Source: Kiloniellaceae bacterium (GTDB taxonomy: Bacteria > Pseudomonadota > Alphaproteobacteria > Kiloniellales > J153). From it: a stretch of 64,000 nucleotides of DNA. Under the pieces are notes generated by a model that searched no databases, was not told where the DNA came from, and saw nothing but the letters and a program-made list of their open reading frames with translations. The position numbers and the translations under genes were made by a program. Of the stretch, positions 19,039-26,882 are shown one piece after another; position 1 is the stretch's first letter, and each line of letters starts with the position of its first letter. Location of the stretch: assembly GCA_021776175.1 (NCBI GenBank), contig JAJFGJ010000038.1:46140-110139 (forward strand), written 5' to 3'.

Positions 19039-19541
19039 ACGCACAACTGGCTTTCAGCACAGCCTTCCAGGACGAGATTCCGAACTATCGCGAGAGTGAC
19101 GACGCGGTATCTTCGTTGAGCGTGCGCCGCGTTCGGGTTCGCGTCGCAAACACGAGATCAGCCTGGGTTAAGGAACTCGAGGACCGTTTTGATGAACTCA
19201 CCTCACTTCCAAGAGGGTGGGATGGGTATGCCGGCGCGCCGGTTTCGTTCAATTGCGCTCAATTCGCTGCGAACCTAATAGAACGCCTTTGCATCAATAC
19301 GCTTCCTGCACCTCAATTGGTCCCTATGCCGGACGGCACAATTCGCCTTGAATGGCATATGAACGAATTTGATCTCGAGATCGATGTCTTGGGCCCCTAC
19401 AATGTTCTTGCCTACCGGGCCGATCTACTGACGGACGAGGAAGAGGAAATCGAAATTCAGACCGATTTTTCCGAGCTTTCGGAGTGGGTGTCCAAGCTGG
19501 CGGCCGACAGAAATGAATTATTGGAGCAAGCCGAAGGCTGA
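19035..19541 (+). CDS. Hypothetical protein with GWDGY motif, cassette gene 2
   Basis: This 168-residue acidic protein has no recognised domain. Visible features are a helical ELEDRFDELTSLPRGWDGY with the GWDGYAG motif at 61-67, then PAPQLVPMPDGTIRLEW (91-107), which looks like two beta strands, and a C-terminal helical acidic tail (LTDEEEEIEIQTDF, LSEWVSKL). Similar GWDGY...P...DG...LEW proteins occur beside mobile or accessory genes in other bacteria as I remember them, without known function. A GGGGAGAG ribosome site precedes ATG 19035, and the start overlaps the preceding stop by four bases, implying coupled translation with the TIGR04255-like protein. Confidence 0.75.
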   Translation: MNAQLAFSTAFQDEIPNYRESDDAVSSLSVRRVRVRVANTRSAWVKELEDRFDELTSLPRGWDGYAGAPVSFNCAQFAANLIERLCINTLPAPQLVPMPDGTIRLEWHMNEFDLEIDVLGPYNVLAYRADLLTDEEEEIEIQTDFSELSEWVSKLAADRNELLEQAEG

Positions 19542-19547
19542 TGGCAG

Positions 19548-19997
19548 TTGACGGTAGAACCCTACAACGAAGACGAAATAGACGACGCAGACACAATAAT
19601 CCGACGCGTACCAATTCAGCAGATCGTGTGGGATGAAAATGGTGGTGAACGACGTCGCCGAATATCCAAAGGCCTGTACAATAAGTCCACGGGTCTGAAA
19701 GATGGCATGTCAGTCGATATCGAGGCACTTATGATCAACGGAGGTGTTGATCCGACAGAATATGTTACGACCCCCGTCTTCCAAGGTGCAGTCTCATTTT
19801 CAGCGGCGGAAATCCGCGCCCTCGAATTGATGGTCGGTTATGATCCGATCAAAGACAAACCCGAGCAGCCTGACAACCCGTATCATGGAGAGGTCTGGCG
19901 AAAAGCGGAGGCCAAAAGATTCACAAGCGCGCAGCAAAAAGGCCTGAAGGACGCCGCGAGATGGTACGTCGAAATCGAAGGAGTGGACCTTAAGTAA
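19548..19997 (+). CDS. Hypothetical protein, cassette gene 3
   Basis: This 149-residue protein of unknown function starts at TTG 19548, six bases after the preceding stop. The first in-frame ATG is well inside. It opens with an acidic YNEDEIDDADTIIRRVP, then has RISKGLYNKSTGLKDGMSVD, a FSAAEIRALEL segment and a terminal region with NPYHGEVWRK and a basic helix. The R-x-x-p...DG-x-SVD...S-x-x-E-I-R-A-L layout resembles small proteins seen next to accessory gene pairs, but no function is known to me. Same strand and spacing put it in one operon with the two upstream genes. Confidence 0.7.
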   Translation: MTVEPYNEDEIDDADTIIRRVPIQQIVWDENGGERRRRISKGLYNKSTGLKDGMSVDIEALMINGGVDPTEYVTTPVFQGAVSFSAAEIRALELMVGYDPIKDKPEQPDNPYHGEVWRKAEAKRFTSAQQKGLKDAARWYVEIEGVDLK

Positions 19998-20098
19998 GAG
20001 TTCCACCAGTCATGATCGCCACCGCCTCATCCTTGTTACGTGGGAAGGGCGCATCGGAAAACCGTTTAAGAACAATTAGTTTAGTCGCCAGCCCCAGT

Positions 20099-20146
20099 CA
20101 TTCGTAATGCGGGGGTCGGGTGTTCGAGTCACCCAGGCGGCACCAT
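20099..20146 (+). repeat. attR-like 48-bp direct repeat (tRNA-Thr 3' fragment)
   Basis: This is a perfect copy of the tRNA-Thr 3' portion (18038-18085), comprising the anticodon loop, T-arm, acceptor 3' strand and CCA. It lacks the 5' half and cannot fold as a tRNA, so it is a recombination scar and not an RNA gene. It bounds the right end of the cassette. Confidence 0.92.
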
Positions 20147-20196
20147 CTTTCCTAGCGATTCTCAAACACGCGAAGTCTGGATCGCCGCTCAGCCCG

Positions 20197-20958
20197 CTAA
20201 AATTGCTTGAGCCGTTGGGTTGTTTCCGGGTCGAGGAAACCGGCGATGGTTGCCTCCGTTTCCAGATGAAGCGCTAAATTCAGATCGCTTGACGCCGATC
20301 TGTTCAACGCCCGTTTCATAGCGCGCACGGAAAGCGCGGGCAGTTCGCTCAAGCGGTTCGCCACCTTATGCGCCTCCCCCATCAAGGCGTCGTCGCGCAC
20401 GACACGCCAGGCCAGACCCATTTCCAGCAGCTCGGCGGCCGAGTAGCGGTCTCCCAGGAACAACATTTCCCGCGCCTTGTTCAATCCGACCAAGGCGGGC
20501 AGAAGCGAGGTGACGGCGCCGGTCACGAACAGATTAAGGGACACTTCGGGGAAGAAACCCTTGGCGCCTTGCCCCCAGATCGGAAAATCGCAGTTGATCG
20601 CCCATTCGAATCCGCCGCCCACGGCCCAGCCATTTATGGCACCGACAACCGGCTTGGTTCCCAGAACGATCGATCGTGTCGCCCGCTGGATCGCATCCAC
20701 CAGATCGCGCGCCTGGGTTTCGTTTTCAGGGTGAACATGCTCGCGGCGGTCGTCGCCGGCGCAAAAGGCCCGGCCGGTCCCGGTAAAGAGAATGACCCGG
20801 GTCGCGCGATCCGCGTTCGCGTCGTCGAAAGCGTGGGCGACATCGTCGATCAATTGCCGGTTCATGGCGTTCAGGCATTCGGGCCGGTTCAAGGCGATGG
20901 TCCGGACTGCGTTTTCATTGACCGCGCTGGTTACGGTCTCGTATCCGAATGTCGTCAT
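20197..20958 (-). CDS. Enoyl-CoA hydratase/isomerase family protein
   Basis: This 253-residue crotonase-fold protein has the oxyanion-hole segments GRAFCAGDD (about 63-70) and WAVGGGFEWAINCD. Both hydratase glutamates are present: Glu118 (GGGFE) and Glu138 (FFPEVSLNL). It would hydrate a 2-enoyl-CoA, and the natural acyl group is unknown. It is the last gene of a TetR/ligase/hydratase operon, its start overlapping the ligase stop by four bases. The partner ligase suggests that the operon activates an organic acid to its CoA thioester and then processes it. Confidence 0.87.
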   Translation of the reverse strand: MTTFGYETVTSAVNENAVRTIALNRPECLNAMNRQLIDDVAHAFDDANADRATRVILFTGTGRAFCAGDDRREHVHPENETQARDLVDAIQRATRSIVLGTKPVVGAINGWAVGGGFEWAINCDFPIWGQGAKGFFPEVSLNLFVTGAVTSLLPALVGLNKAREMLFLGDRYSAAELLEMGLAWRVVRDDALMGEAHKVANRLSELPALSVRAMKRALNRSASSDLNLALHLETEATIAGFLDPETTQRLKQF

Positions 20959-22277
20959 TTGTACGTCCTCGCAACACGTATTGTTTTACCTTCCGTGACC
21001 GGAAGGCTCGCCTCCGGCAAGACGGTGACGCGCGCCGTCGCGCCGAGTTTCGATTTGATCGCCTGTTCGACAAAGGAACCTATCCCGCCCCCGGCGGCTT
21101 GTCCGCTCCCGGCGGCTTGCCCGCGCGCCAGTTCCACGTGCACGGGCAGGAAATCGTAAGGCGGCGGGCGGTCGAGAACGATGCGGTAATCTCCGGACAA
21201 TTCCTTAAACTCGTTGATGACCGCCGCCACCATGGTTGGAAACAGATTGAGACCGCGCACCACGACCATGTCGTCGCCGCGCCCGACAACGCGAAAGCGC
21301 ATGCTGGCGCGCCCGCATTCGCACGGCTCGGTCTCGTCAACCGCGATAATATCGCCGGTACGAAAGCGCACCAAAGGCTGGCAATCGCGGGCGAGATGGG
21401 TCAGGACCAACTCTCCCTTTTGCCCGGCGGCGACGGGAATCGCGGCTTCGGTTCCGGCGTCGATCAGCTCGGGATACAAGACGTCGCCGGCCAGGAAATG
21501 CAATCGGGTGTCGTGCGCGCACTGGGCGGCGAAATTACAAAAGACGTCGGAAACGCCGTAATTGGCGTTGCGCGGTTCCATGGCCCAGGTTTCCCGGATC
21601 CTTTGCCGCAGGGTGGGATCGTCAAGACCGGGTTCGCCGCCGAACAAGCCAAGCTTCAAGCCAAGGTCCGTGGGGCGCAGGCCGGGAAAGTGTTCCCGCA
21701 AAACACGCTCGAGAACCGCTGGATAAGAGGGCGTGCAGGAAATGGCATTGGCCCCGATTTCGCGAATGGTTTGGATCAAAAGCTTGGTGCCACCGACGCC
21801 AAAAGGAACCACCGTCGCACCGGTCCGCTCCAGGGTCATGTGATCGGTAACTCCGCCCATCCACATCCGATAATTGAGGCAATGAACCACCGTGTGTCCC
21901 GGACCAAGTCCGGCCGCGGTTTGACACCGCCCGCCGACGATTTCGGTAATCTCGCAGTCGCGCGCGGAAAGCCCCAGGTTCATGGCCTGCCCGGTGGTGC
22001 CCGAGGTGCGATGCAGACGATTTACTTTTTCGCGCGCCGCCCCCAGATAATTACCGAAGGGCGGGTGACGCTCCTGCGAAATCCTTAGCTGGGATTTATC
22101 CGATAAGGGCAGCCCGGCAAGATCGCGCAGATCGCGCGGCGGTGTTTTTCCGTTCCATAGCGCCCTGAAAAAGTCAGAGTTCCGGCTGACATATTCTCGT
22201 TGCACATCCCATGCCGCCTGTTGATGGGGAAACAGTTCAAGCGGAGTCATAGACACCGCATCCCTTACGATCGTCAT
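20955..22277 (-). CDS. Phenylacetate-CoA ligase-like (PaaK family) adenylate-forming enzyme
   Basis: This 440-residue ligase of the PaaK branch has the P-loop HRTSGTTGQAM (89-99), ISCTPSYPAVL, the GLFGGEPG and NYGVSD core motifs, RFRTGDI, and the C-terminal hinge VVGRGDDMVVVRGLNLFP. A CxC pair (ECGRAS) matches the PaaK zinc-like region. It activates a carboxylic acid to acyl-CoA through an acyl-AMP; aromatic substrates are typical, but the substrate here is unknown. A stretch near the C-terminus (GQAAGSGQAAGGG) is low-complexity. It overlaps its neighbours by ATGA on both sides. Confidence 0.88.
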   Translation of the reverse strand: MTIVRDAVSMTPLELFPHQQAAWDVQREYVSRNSDFFRALWNGKTPPRDLRDLAGLPLSDKSQLRISQERHPPFGNYLGAAREKVNRLHRTSGTTGQAMNLGLSARDCEITEIVGGRCQTAAGLGPGHTVVHCLNYRMWMGGVTDHMTLERTGATVVPFGVGGTKLLIQTIREIGANAISCTPSYPAVLERVLREHFPGLRPTDLGLKLGLFGGEPGLDDPTLRQRIRETWAMEPRNANYGVSDVFCNFAAQCAHDTRLHFLAGDVLYPELIDAGTEAAIPVAAGQKGELVLTHLARDCQPLVRFRTGDIIAVDETEPCECGRASMRFRVVGRGDDMVVVRGLNLFPTMVAAVINEFKELSGDYRIVLDRPPPYDFLPVHVELARGQAAGSGQAAGGGIGSFVEQAIKSKLGATARVTVLPEASLPVTEGKTIRVARTYK

Positions 22278-22948
22278 ACGGCCATGCCCCGTTTCCAGAT
22301 AAGCGAGAGCGTTTCGATCGCGGCCTCTTTATCTTGAGAGATGCGGTTCAGCGATGGATCGTGGTTTAGCAGAAGGGCCGTGAGATACTGGTCCACCATG
22401 CCGCCAAGCGCATAGGCGCGCCGGAAAAGTTCGTCGCGCGAAATTTTACCGGCCCTACCCGATTGGGCCAGTTTTCGTTCCGTCGAGGCAACAACCCTTG
22501 CCGCCCATTCCCGATTGAGCTTCTGAAAAGCCTCCAGACAGCTGGGAAATTCTTCCAGGTGTTTAACCAGGCATTTCATCAGGCCCGCGTTTTGCTCAAA
22601 CAAGCGATAATACGCATCGGTCGCGGTGCGCACCGTGTCCGCTTCCGCCGATTTCGGCGCCCCACGCATGACCGCTTGAAGATAGTCGACGAAACGAAGC
22701 AGCAGGCTGGCGACAAACGCCTGGCGGTTCGTGAAATAGATATAAAACGTGCCGTGGGCGACCCCGGCCTCGCGGCAGATGTCGGAGACTTTCAGCGATG
22801 CCAGCGAAGCGCGATTAAGCAGGCTGCAGCCGGCATTGAAGATGTCCGCCTGAGTCCGGTCGCGCTTGCGCTGATTTTTTGCTTCAAAAAGCAGGGCTTG
22901 CCCGAAATTGAAGGCTTCATAACTTTCCGGACCATCGAGAAGTACCAT
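22274..22948 (-). CDS. TetR family regulator of the ligase/hydratase operon
   Basis: This 224-residue TetR repressor has its DNA-binding helices at about residues 30-78, including LKVSDICREAGVAHGTFYIYFTNR, followed by a helical ligand-binding domain. ATG 22948 is chosen because the near-palindrome at 22966-22987 lies just before it; a longer reading would translate through that operator. It is the first gene of the operon, and its stop overlaps the ligase start by four bases. It probably represses itself and the two enzymes until an acyl-CoA or acid inducer appears. Confidence 0.88.
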   Translation of the reverse strand: MVLLDGPESYEAFNFGQALLFEAKNQRKRDRTQADIFNAGCSLLNRASLASLKVSDICREAGVAHGTFYIYFTNRQAFVASLLLRFVDYLQAVMRGAPKSAEADTVRTATDAYYRLFEQNAGLMKCLVKHLEEFPSCLEAFQKLNREWAARVVASTERKLAQSGRAGKISRDELFRRAYALGGMVDQYLTALLLNHDPSLNRISQDKEAAIETLSLIWKRGMAV

Positions 22949-22965
22949 GGGCTCACCGGCTAATG

Positions 22966-22987
22966 AATATGATATCATTATCATATT
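22966..22987 (-). promoter_or_regulatory. TetR operator candidate
   Basis: AATATGATA and TATCATATT form perfect nine-base arms separated by TCAT, in an otherwise GC-rich setting. The site lies 18 bases upstream of the TetR start and would overlap its promoter. Arm length and placement fit autoregulation by the adjacent TetR protein. Confidence 0.65.
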
Positions 22988-23041
22988 TGGGCGCCATGTC
23001 AAGGGGCCTTGAGTGCACGGACCATCGAAAAGCCGCCCCCG

Positions 23042-24268
23042 TCACGGCGGCCCTGGCCGCGCCACCCCACTGGCCAGCAGCCAAAGATACATGGCCAGGC
23101 CGAGGGTGGCGCTGGCGAGCATGACGTAGAGCGCCGCCCAGGGGGTCACCGCCTGCACCAGGCCGACCGACTGCGAGATCAAGGCGCCCAGGCCCATCTG
23201 TAGGAAACCGGCCAAGCCGGCGGCGGTGCCGGCGCGCGCGGGGTCGATGCTCATGGCCCCGGCGATGCCGTTGGGCAGGGTCAGGCCGTTGCCCAGCGCG
23301 ACCAGGGTCATGGGCAGGAAAAGCGCGGCCGCCGAGAGAGCGCCGAGGCTAAACGCGAGCAGGCTGATCGCGCAGCCGGCAAAACATACGCCGGCCCCGA
23401 AACCGATCATGCGGTCGATGCCAAAGCGCACGGAATAGCGGCCGGAAAGTCCATTGCCCGCCATGTAGCCGCAGGAAACCAGAATGAACCACAGGCCGTA
23501 ATCGAGCGGCGTGAGACCCAAGAGAGTCACCGAGATGTAGGGCGCGCCGGCCAAAAATGAGAAGAACACACTGCTGGAGGAAGCCAGGATCATGGTATAG
23601 GCGACGAACTTCGGCTTCGCGAGCAAGCCGCCAAAACTGGCGGTCAAGCCGGTGAGAATGGGCGTCTCCACCCGCGCGCCATGGGTCTCGTGCAGCAAAG
23701 CCATGGCGGCCAACCACACCAGCGCCCCGGCCCCGGCGAGGAAAAAGAAGCTCAACGCCCAACCGCCCAGCCCGTCGAGATAGCCGCCCAGGGTGGGGGC
23801 GAGCATGGGCGCCAAGACCCAAGCCATGGTCAGGTAGCCGAGCACGCTGGCCGATTCCTCGCGCCCATAAAGGTCGCGCACGATGGCGCGAGAGATCACG
23901 ATACCCGCCGCGCCGCCGACCGCCTGCAGCCCGCGGGCGGCGATCAGAAATTCAATGTTCGGCGCCAGAGCCGCCGCCAGGCTGGCGATCACGAATATTC
24001 CCTGGCCGGCGATGACCACCGGGCGGCGGCCGTAGCGGTCGGACAGGGGACCGTAGAAAAGCTGACACACCGCCGTGCCGATTAGATAGAGCGTCAGGGT
24101 AAGCTGCGCCGTGGCGTAGGATACCGCGAAGGTCGCCTGCAGGCCCGGCATGGAGGGAATGAAAATATTCAGCGCCATGGGACCGATGGCGCTGAGCGCG
24201 ATCAGGATCGCCATGGACGGCTTGCGCGCGCGCGGCGCGTGCCTCGCGGCGTTTTCGCTCTCGGGCAT
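23042..24268 (-). CDS. Bcr/CflA-type MFS drug exporter
   Basis: This 408-residue protein has twelve predicted membrane segments and Bcr/CflA features: IGPMALNIFIPSMPGLQATF in the first helix, motif A YGPLSDRYGRRPVVI, and RGLQAVGGAAGIVISRAIVRDLY with the antiporter-type motif. It probably exports drugs or metabolites with proton antiport. ATG 24268 begins the usual N-terminal region. An upstream extension of the same frame would translate three 8-residue repeats and is not expected in this family. It is divergent from a cobalamin riboswitch, a placement that may be accidental. Confidence 0.88.
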   Translation of the reverse strand: MPESENAARHAPRARKPSMAILIALSAIGPMALNIFIPSMPGLQATFAVSYATAQLTLTLYLIGTAVCQLFYGPLSDRYGRRPVVIAGQGIFVIASLAAALAPNIEFLIAARGLQAVGGAAGIVISRAIVRDLYGREESASVLGYLTMAWVLAPMLAPTLGGYLDGLGGWALSFFFLAGAGALVWLAAMALLHETHGARVETPILTGLTASFGGLLAKPKFVAYTMILASSSSVFFSFLAGAPYISVTLLGLTPLDYGLWFILVSCGYMAGNGLSGRYSVRFGIDRMIGFGAGVCFAGCAISLLAFSLGALSAAALFLPMTLVALGNGLTLPNGIAGAMSIDPARAGTAAGLAGFLQMGLGALISQSVGLVQAVTPWAALYVMLASATLGLAMYLWLLASGVARPGPP

Positions 24269-24344
24269 GTTCGGGCTAATCCCAGGGCGGACGATGGCGG
24301 ACGAGGGCGCGAGCTTACACGATTCCCCAGCGCCCCGCGCTCCC

Positions 24345-24416
24345 CTTGTGCGGCAGCGCGCGGCTGGACTTGTGCGGCAGCGCGTAGCTGGACTTGCGCG
24401 GCAGCGCGCGGCTGGC
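24345..24416. repeat. Three tandem 24-bp repeats
   Basis: Units at 24345-24368, 24369-24392 and 24393-24416 follow the consensus CTTGTGCGGCAGCGCG, then CGGCTGGA, with one to three differences each. The 24-bp period is a multiple of three. They lie between the exporter start and the riboswitch. There are no spacers, so this is not a CRISPR array. Its role is unknown; slippage-prone variation in the exporter leader is one possibility. Confidence 0.75.
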
Positions 24417-24439
24417 TTAGTGTGAACGCAAGCGACGGC

Positions 24440-24650
24440 TCCCCGTTTGGGGATGAAAAGGGAATAAGGTGCGGCGGCGCGAACCACTAACTTGGACGCG
24501 CTGGCCAAAGCCTTGGCTGCCCCCGCAACTGTAAGCGGAAAGTGCGTGCCCGTTGGTTATGCCACTGGCCGGCACCCGCGCAAGCGGATGCCCCTGGGAA
24601 GGCAAGGGGACGCACAAATTTCCGTGAGCCAGGAGACCTGCCGCCGCAAG
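24440..24650 (+). promoter_or_regulatory. Cobalamin (adenosylcobalamin) riboswitch
   Basis: The leader carries the expected order of conserved blocks. AAGGGAATAAGGTGC lies near 24457, GCTGCCCCCGCAACTGTAAG at about 24517, ATGCCACTGG near 24558, and the B12 box GAGCCAGGAGACCTGCC at 24625-24641. The orientation puts it upstream of the beta-propeller gene at 24776 and the cob genes that follow. High cobalamin is expected to lower expression of the downstream genes. The exact ends are approximate. Confidence 0.93.
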
Positions 24651-24775
24651 ACCGCCAAAGCGGAGACCGCCGGTCGGGGACCCGGCGCTAGGGGGATAAG
24701 GGATTGCCGCTTCTGGACAAGACCGCCCCGATCCGCGATGGCATGGGTAAAAGAGCCCGCATACGGAGGACACCC

Positions 24776-25981
24776 ATGTCTCACACGACCAGGCCGCGAC
24801 AGCTTTCATTCCTTCGCCGCGCATCCATGACGCTTGGCGTCTTCGCCGCGCTAATCGGCGTTTTAGCCGCCACCGCACCCAGCCTCAGCGCGCACGACGC
24901 GGCGGGCCGGTATCTTTTCGTGCCCAATAGAGGTTCGGGCGATATCGCGGTGATCGATACCGCGCGCGATGCGGTCGTCGCCACCATCCCGGTCGGACAG
25001 GTCCCGCATCAGGTCGCGATCTCGACGGAAACGCACCGGATCGTGGCCAGCAACACCGCCGACAACACCATCACCATCATCGACCTCGATACCTGGAAAC
25101 CGGCCGCGACCCTGACCCTGGGTGTCGAGCCGGAGCACATGGAATTGAACGCCGACGGCACGCTACTGGCGGTTGGCAATATCGGCGCCGGCACGTTGTC
25201 GCTGGTCTCGCTCGCCACGGCGCGCGAGGTGGCGCGAGTGGACGGCCTCTTCGCCCCCCACAATCTGACCTTCAGCCCCGACGGCAAGCGCCTCTTCGTC
25301 GCTAATTTGGGCGCCGATCACATCAGCGTGGTCGATGTCGCCCAGGGTCGGGTGATGGACGAAATTCCGGTCTCGGAAGCGACCGCGCTGGCCGCCAAGG
25401 ACCGGGGAACGGACGCCGAGTATCAGGGCATCATCAACGTCACGGCCACGCCGGACGGACGCCTCGGCTTCGCCGCCCACGGCGAGGGCAATACCCTGGC
25501 GGTGATCGACCTGGAAGCGGGCAAGAAGATCAAGGACGTGACCCTGGGCGAATTGCCCTGGCGCGCCTACTCAACCGCCGACGGGCGCCTTATGATCGTG
25601 CCCAACAACGGCGACCAGACGATCTCCATCATCGACACAAAAACCCAAGACGTGATCGCCACCCTGCCCGGCGCCGCCGATATGACCGGCGTCAATACGG
25701 ACAACGGTTCGACCACGGCCTTCGTCATCAGCCGCGGCGAAGACAAGGCCCTCGTGATCGATCTGACCGCCTTGGCGGTGGTAGGCGAGATCGCCCTGCC
25801 TGGCACGCCCGAGACCGGCGTGGTCACGCCCGGCGGCGGCAAGCTTTACGTCGCGCTCAGCACCGCCAACCAAGTCGCGGTGATCGACGTGGCTGCCCGG
25901 CGTGTCGCCCGCATGATCGATGGCGTCGGCCAAGGGCCCTGGGGCGCCACCATGGCCGGCGCGCGCAACTACTGCCACTAG
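24776..25981 (+). CDS. Secreted YVTN/YncE-type beta-propeller protein under B12 control
   Basis: This 401-residue protein has a signal peptide (hydrophobic residues about 17-38, cleavage likely after Ala39) and repeated YVTN-type blades such as YLFVPNRGSGDIAVIDTARD, RIVASNTADNTITIIDLDT, RLFVANLGADHISVVDV and RLMIVPNNGDQTISIIDTKT. No catalytic motif is seen. ATG 24776 follows CGGAGG. It is the first gene after a cobalamin riboswitch, so a periplasmic role in cobalt or corrinoid handling is plausible but inferred. A hairpin after the gene may reduce read-through into the next gene. Confidence 0.85.
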   Translation: MSHTTRPRQLSFLRRASMTLGVFAALIGVLAATAPSLSAHDAAGRYLFVPNRGSGDIAVIDTARDAVVATIPVGQVPHQVAISTETHRIVASNTADNTITIIDLDTWKPAATLTLGVEPEHMELNADGTLLAVGNIGAGTLSLVSLATAREVARVDGLFAPHNLTFSPDGKRLFVANLGADHISVVDVAQGRVMDEIPVSEATALAAKDRGTDAEYQGIINVTATPDGRLGFAAHGEGNTLAVIDLEAGKKIKDVTLGELPWRAYSTADGRLMIVPNNGDQTISIIDTKTQDVIATLPGAADMTGVNTDNGSTTAFVISRGEDKALVIDLTALAVVGEIALPGTPETGVVTPGGGKLYVALSTANQVAVIDVAARRVARMIDGVGQGPWGATMAGARNYCH

Positions 25982-26000
25982 GAAGACCGAACTGCCCGAG

Positions 26001-26036
26001 GCCCGCCGCCCCCACTTGGGAGCGGCGGCGGGCTTT
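26001..26036 (+). terminator. Hairpin, possible weak terminator or attenuator
   Basis: GCCCGCCGC (26001-26009) pairs with GCGGCGGGC (26025-26033), and TTT follows. It lies 20 bases after the beta-propeller stop and before the S41-like gene. The short T tract makes it a partial stop at best. It would separate strong expression of the first gene from the cob genes. Confidence 0.5.
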
Positions 26037-26051
26037 GGCGTTCGGCCAGCG

Positions 26052-26882
26052 ATGGTGCGCGTGACCAACCGCAAATATCTTTTTCTTGGGCCCGGCTTGG
26101 TGCTGGTGCTAGCGCTGGCTTCTTTCGCGGCCGCACCGGTAGCGGCCGGCGATTCCGTGGCCCGGCTGATCGCACGGACCGAAGCCATCGCCGGCAAGAT
26201 CGACGCGGCGGCCCTGCGCCATGCCTGCGGCGGCGAAGTGCGCTGCGCCGCGCGGCGGATCGCCGAAACGCTCGGTCAAGGGGCGCGTCTTGAGCGCGTG
26301 TCGAGTCCAACCGCGGACACCATCCGCTGGGTTGAAACCCTGCCCTCCCTGGGCGCGGTCCAGACGTTACCCGATGGGCGCCGCCTCATTGCCCTCAACC
26401 GCTTTGGCCGCAAGGCCGGTCAAGACCTGACCCGCGCGCTCAAGGAGGGCGGCACGGATGTTGTGCTCGATCTGCGCGCCAACGCGGGCGGCGACTTCGG
26501 GCGCATGCTGCGTGTCGCCGGCTTGCTGATCGGTCCGCGCCACGGGGCGCTCACCCTGAACCAGGGGAATGTCTCCGAGTCCCTCGATCTCCCGCGCGTT
26601 ACGCCGGGCGCACGCCCGCGCCGCTTCGCGGTCCTGGTCGGCCCAGGGACCGCGAGCAGCGCCGAGGTTCTGGCCGCGCTTCTGCGCCGCCATGCCGGGG
26701 CGAAGATCCTGGGCGCGCGCACCGCCGGCAAGGATTACCTGCTGCGCGTGATCGCCGTCGAGCAGAACTGGCGCCTTTTGGTGCCGGCGGAACGCATCTC
26801 GGTTCCAGGCGAAATCCTGGCCGGAGGACTGCTGCCCGACGCGCCGGTTTCACCCGGCCTGCTTGCCGCCCTTTCGCCATGA
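26052..26882 (+). CDS. S41-protease-like secreted or membrane-anchored protein
   Basis: This 276-residue protein has an N-terminal hydrophobic segment (residues about 8-31) and a C-terminal ClpP/crotonase-like S41 peptidase domain: VVLDLRANAGGDFGRML, FAVLVGPGTASSAEVLAALL with candidate nucleophile Ser203, and GARTAGKDYLLRV with Lys227. No PDZ domain is visible, so it is shorter than CtpA-type proteases. It sits between the B12-controlled beta-propeller and cobU, its stop overlapping cobU by four bases. Involvement in cobalamin metabolism is only positional. ATG 26052 avoids translating the preceding hairpin. Confidence 0.75.
   Translation: MVRVTNRKYLFLGPGLVLVLALASFAAAPVAAGDSVARLIARTEAIAGKIDAAALRHACGGEVRCAARRIAETLGQGARLERVSSPTADTIRWVETLPSLGAVQTLPDGRRLIALNRFGRKAGQDLTRALKEGGTDVVLDLRANAGGDFGRMLRVAGLLIGPRHGALTLNQGNVSESLDLPRVTPGARPRRFAVLVGPGTASSAEVLAALLRRHAGAKILGARTAGKDYLLRVIAVEQNWRLLVPAERISVPGEILAGGLLPDAPVSPGLLAALSP

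Larger units (their letters stand above)
18086..20146 (+). mobile_element. 2.06-kb tRNA-Thr cassette without integrase
   Basis: The segment between the two 48-bp repeats is markedly lower in GC than both flanks. It contains only three genes, all on the plus strand and tightly coupled, plus short non-coding ends. No tyrosine or serine recombinase, transposase or replication gene is visible. It is either a decayed remnant of a larger integrative element, or a minimal cargo cassette mobilised by an integrase in trans. The upstream flank of the first gene (18086-18234) is AT-rich and probably holds its promoter. Confidence 0.8.

Noticed and set aside
18086..20098. Integrase gene inside the tRNA cassette
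   Set aside because: All frames were considered. The three genes fill the segment and none shows recombinase motifs.
20099..20146. Second tRNA gene
   Set aside because: Only the 3' half is present; it cannot form a cloverleaf and is the att repeat copy.
24345..24416. Possible CRISPR array
   Set aside because: The 24-bp units are directly adjacent with no spacers, and no cas genes are near.
24269..24508. N-terminal extension of the Bcr/CflA exporter through the tandem repeats
   Set aside because: The family begins near ATG 24268, and the extension is repetitive and atypical; kept only as a low-interest possibility.
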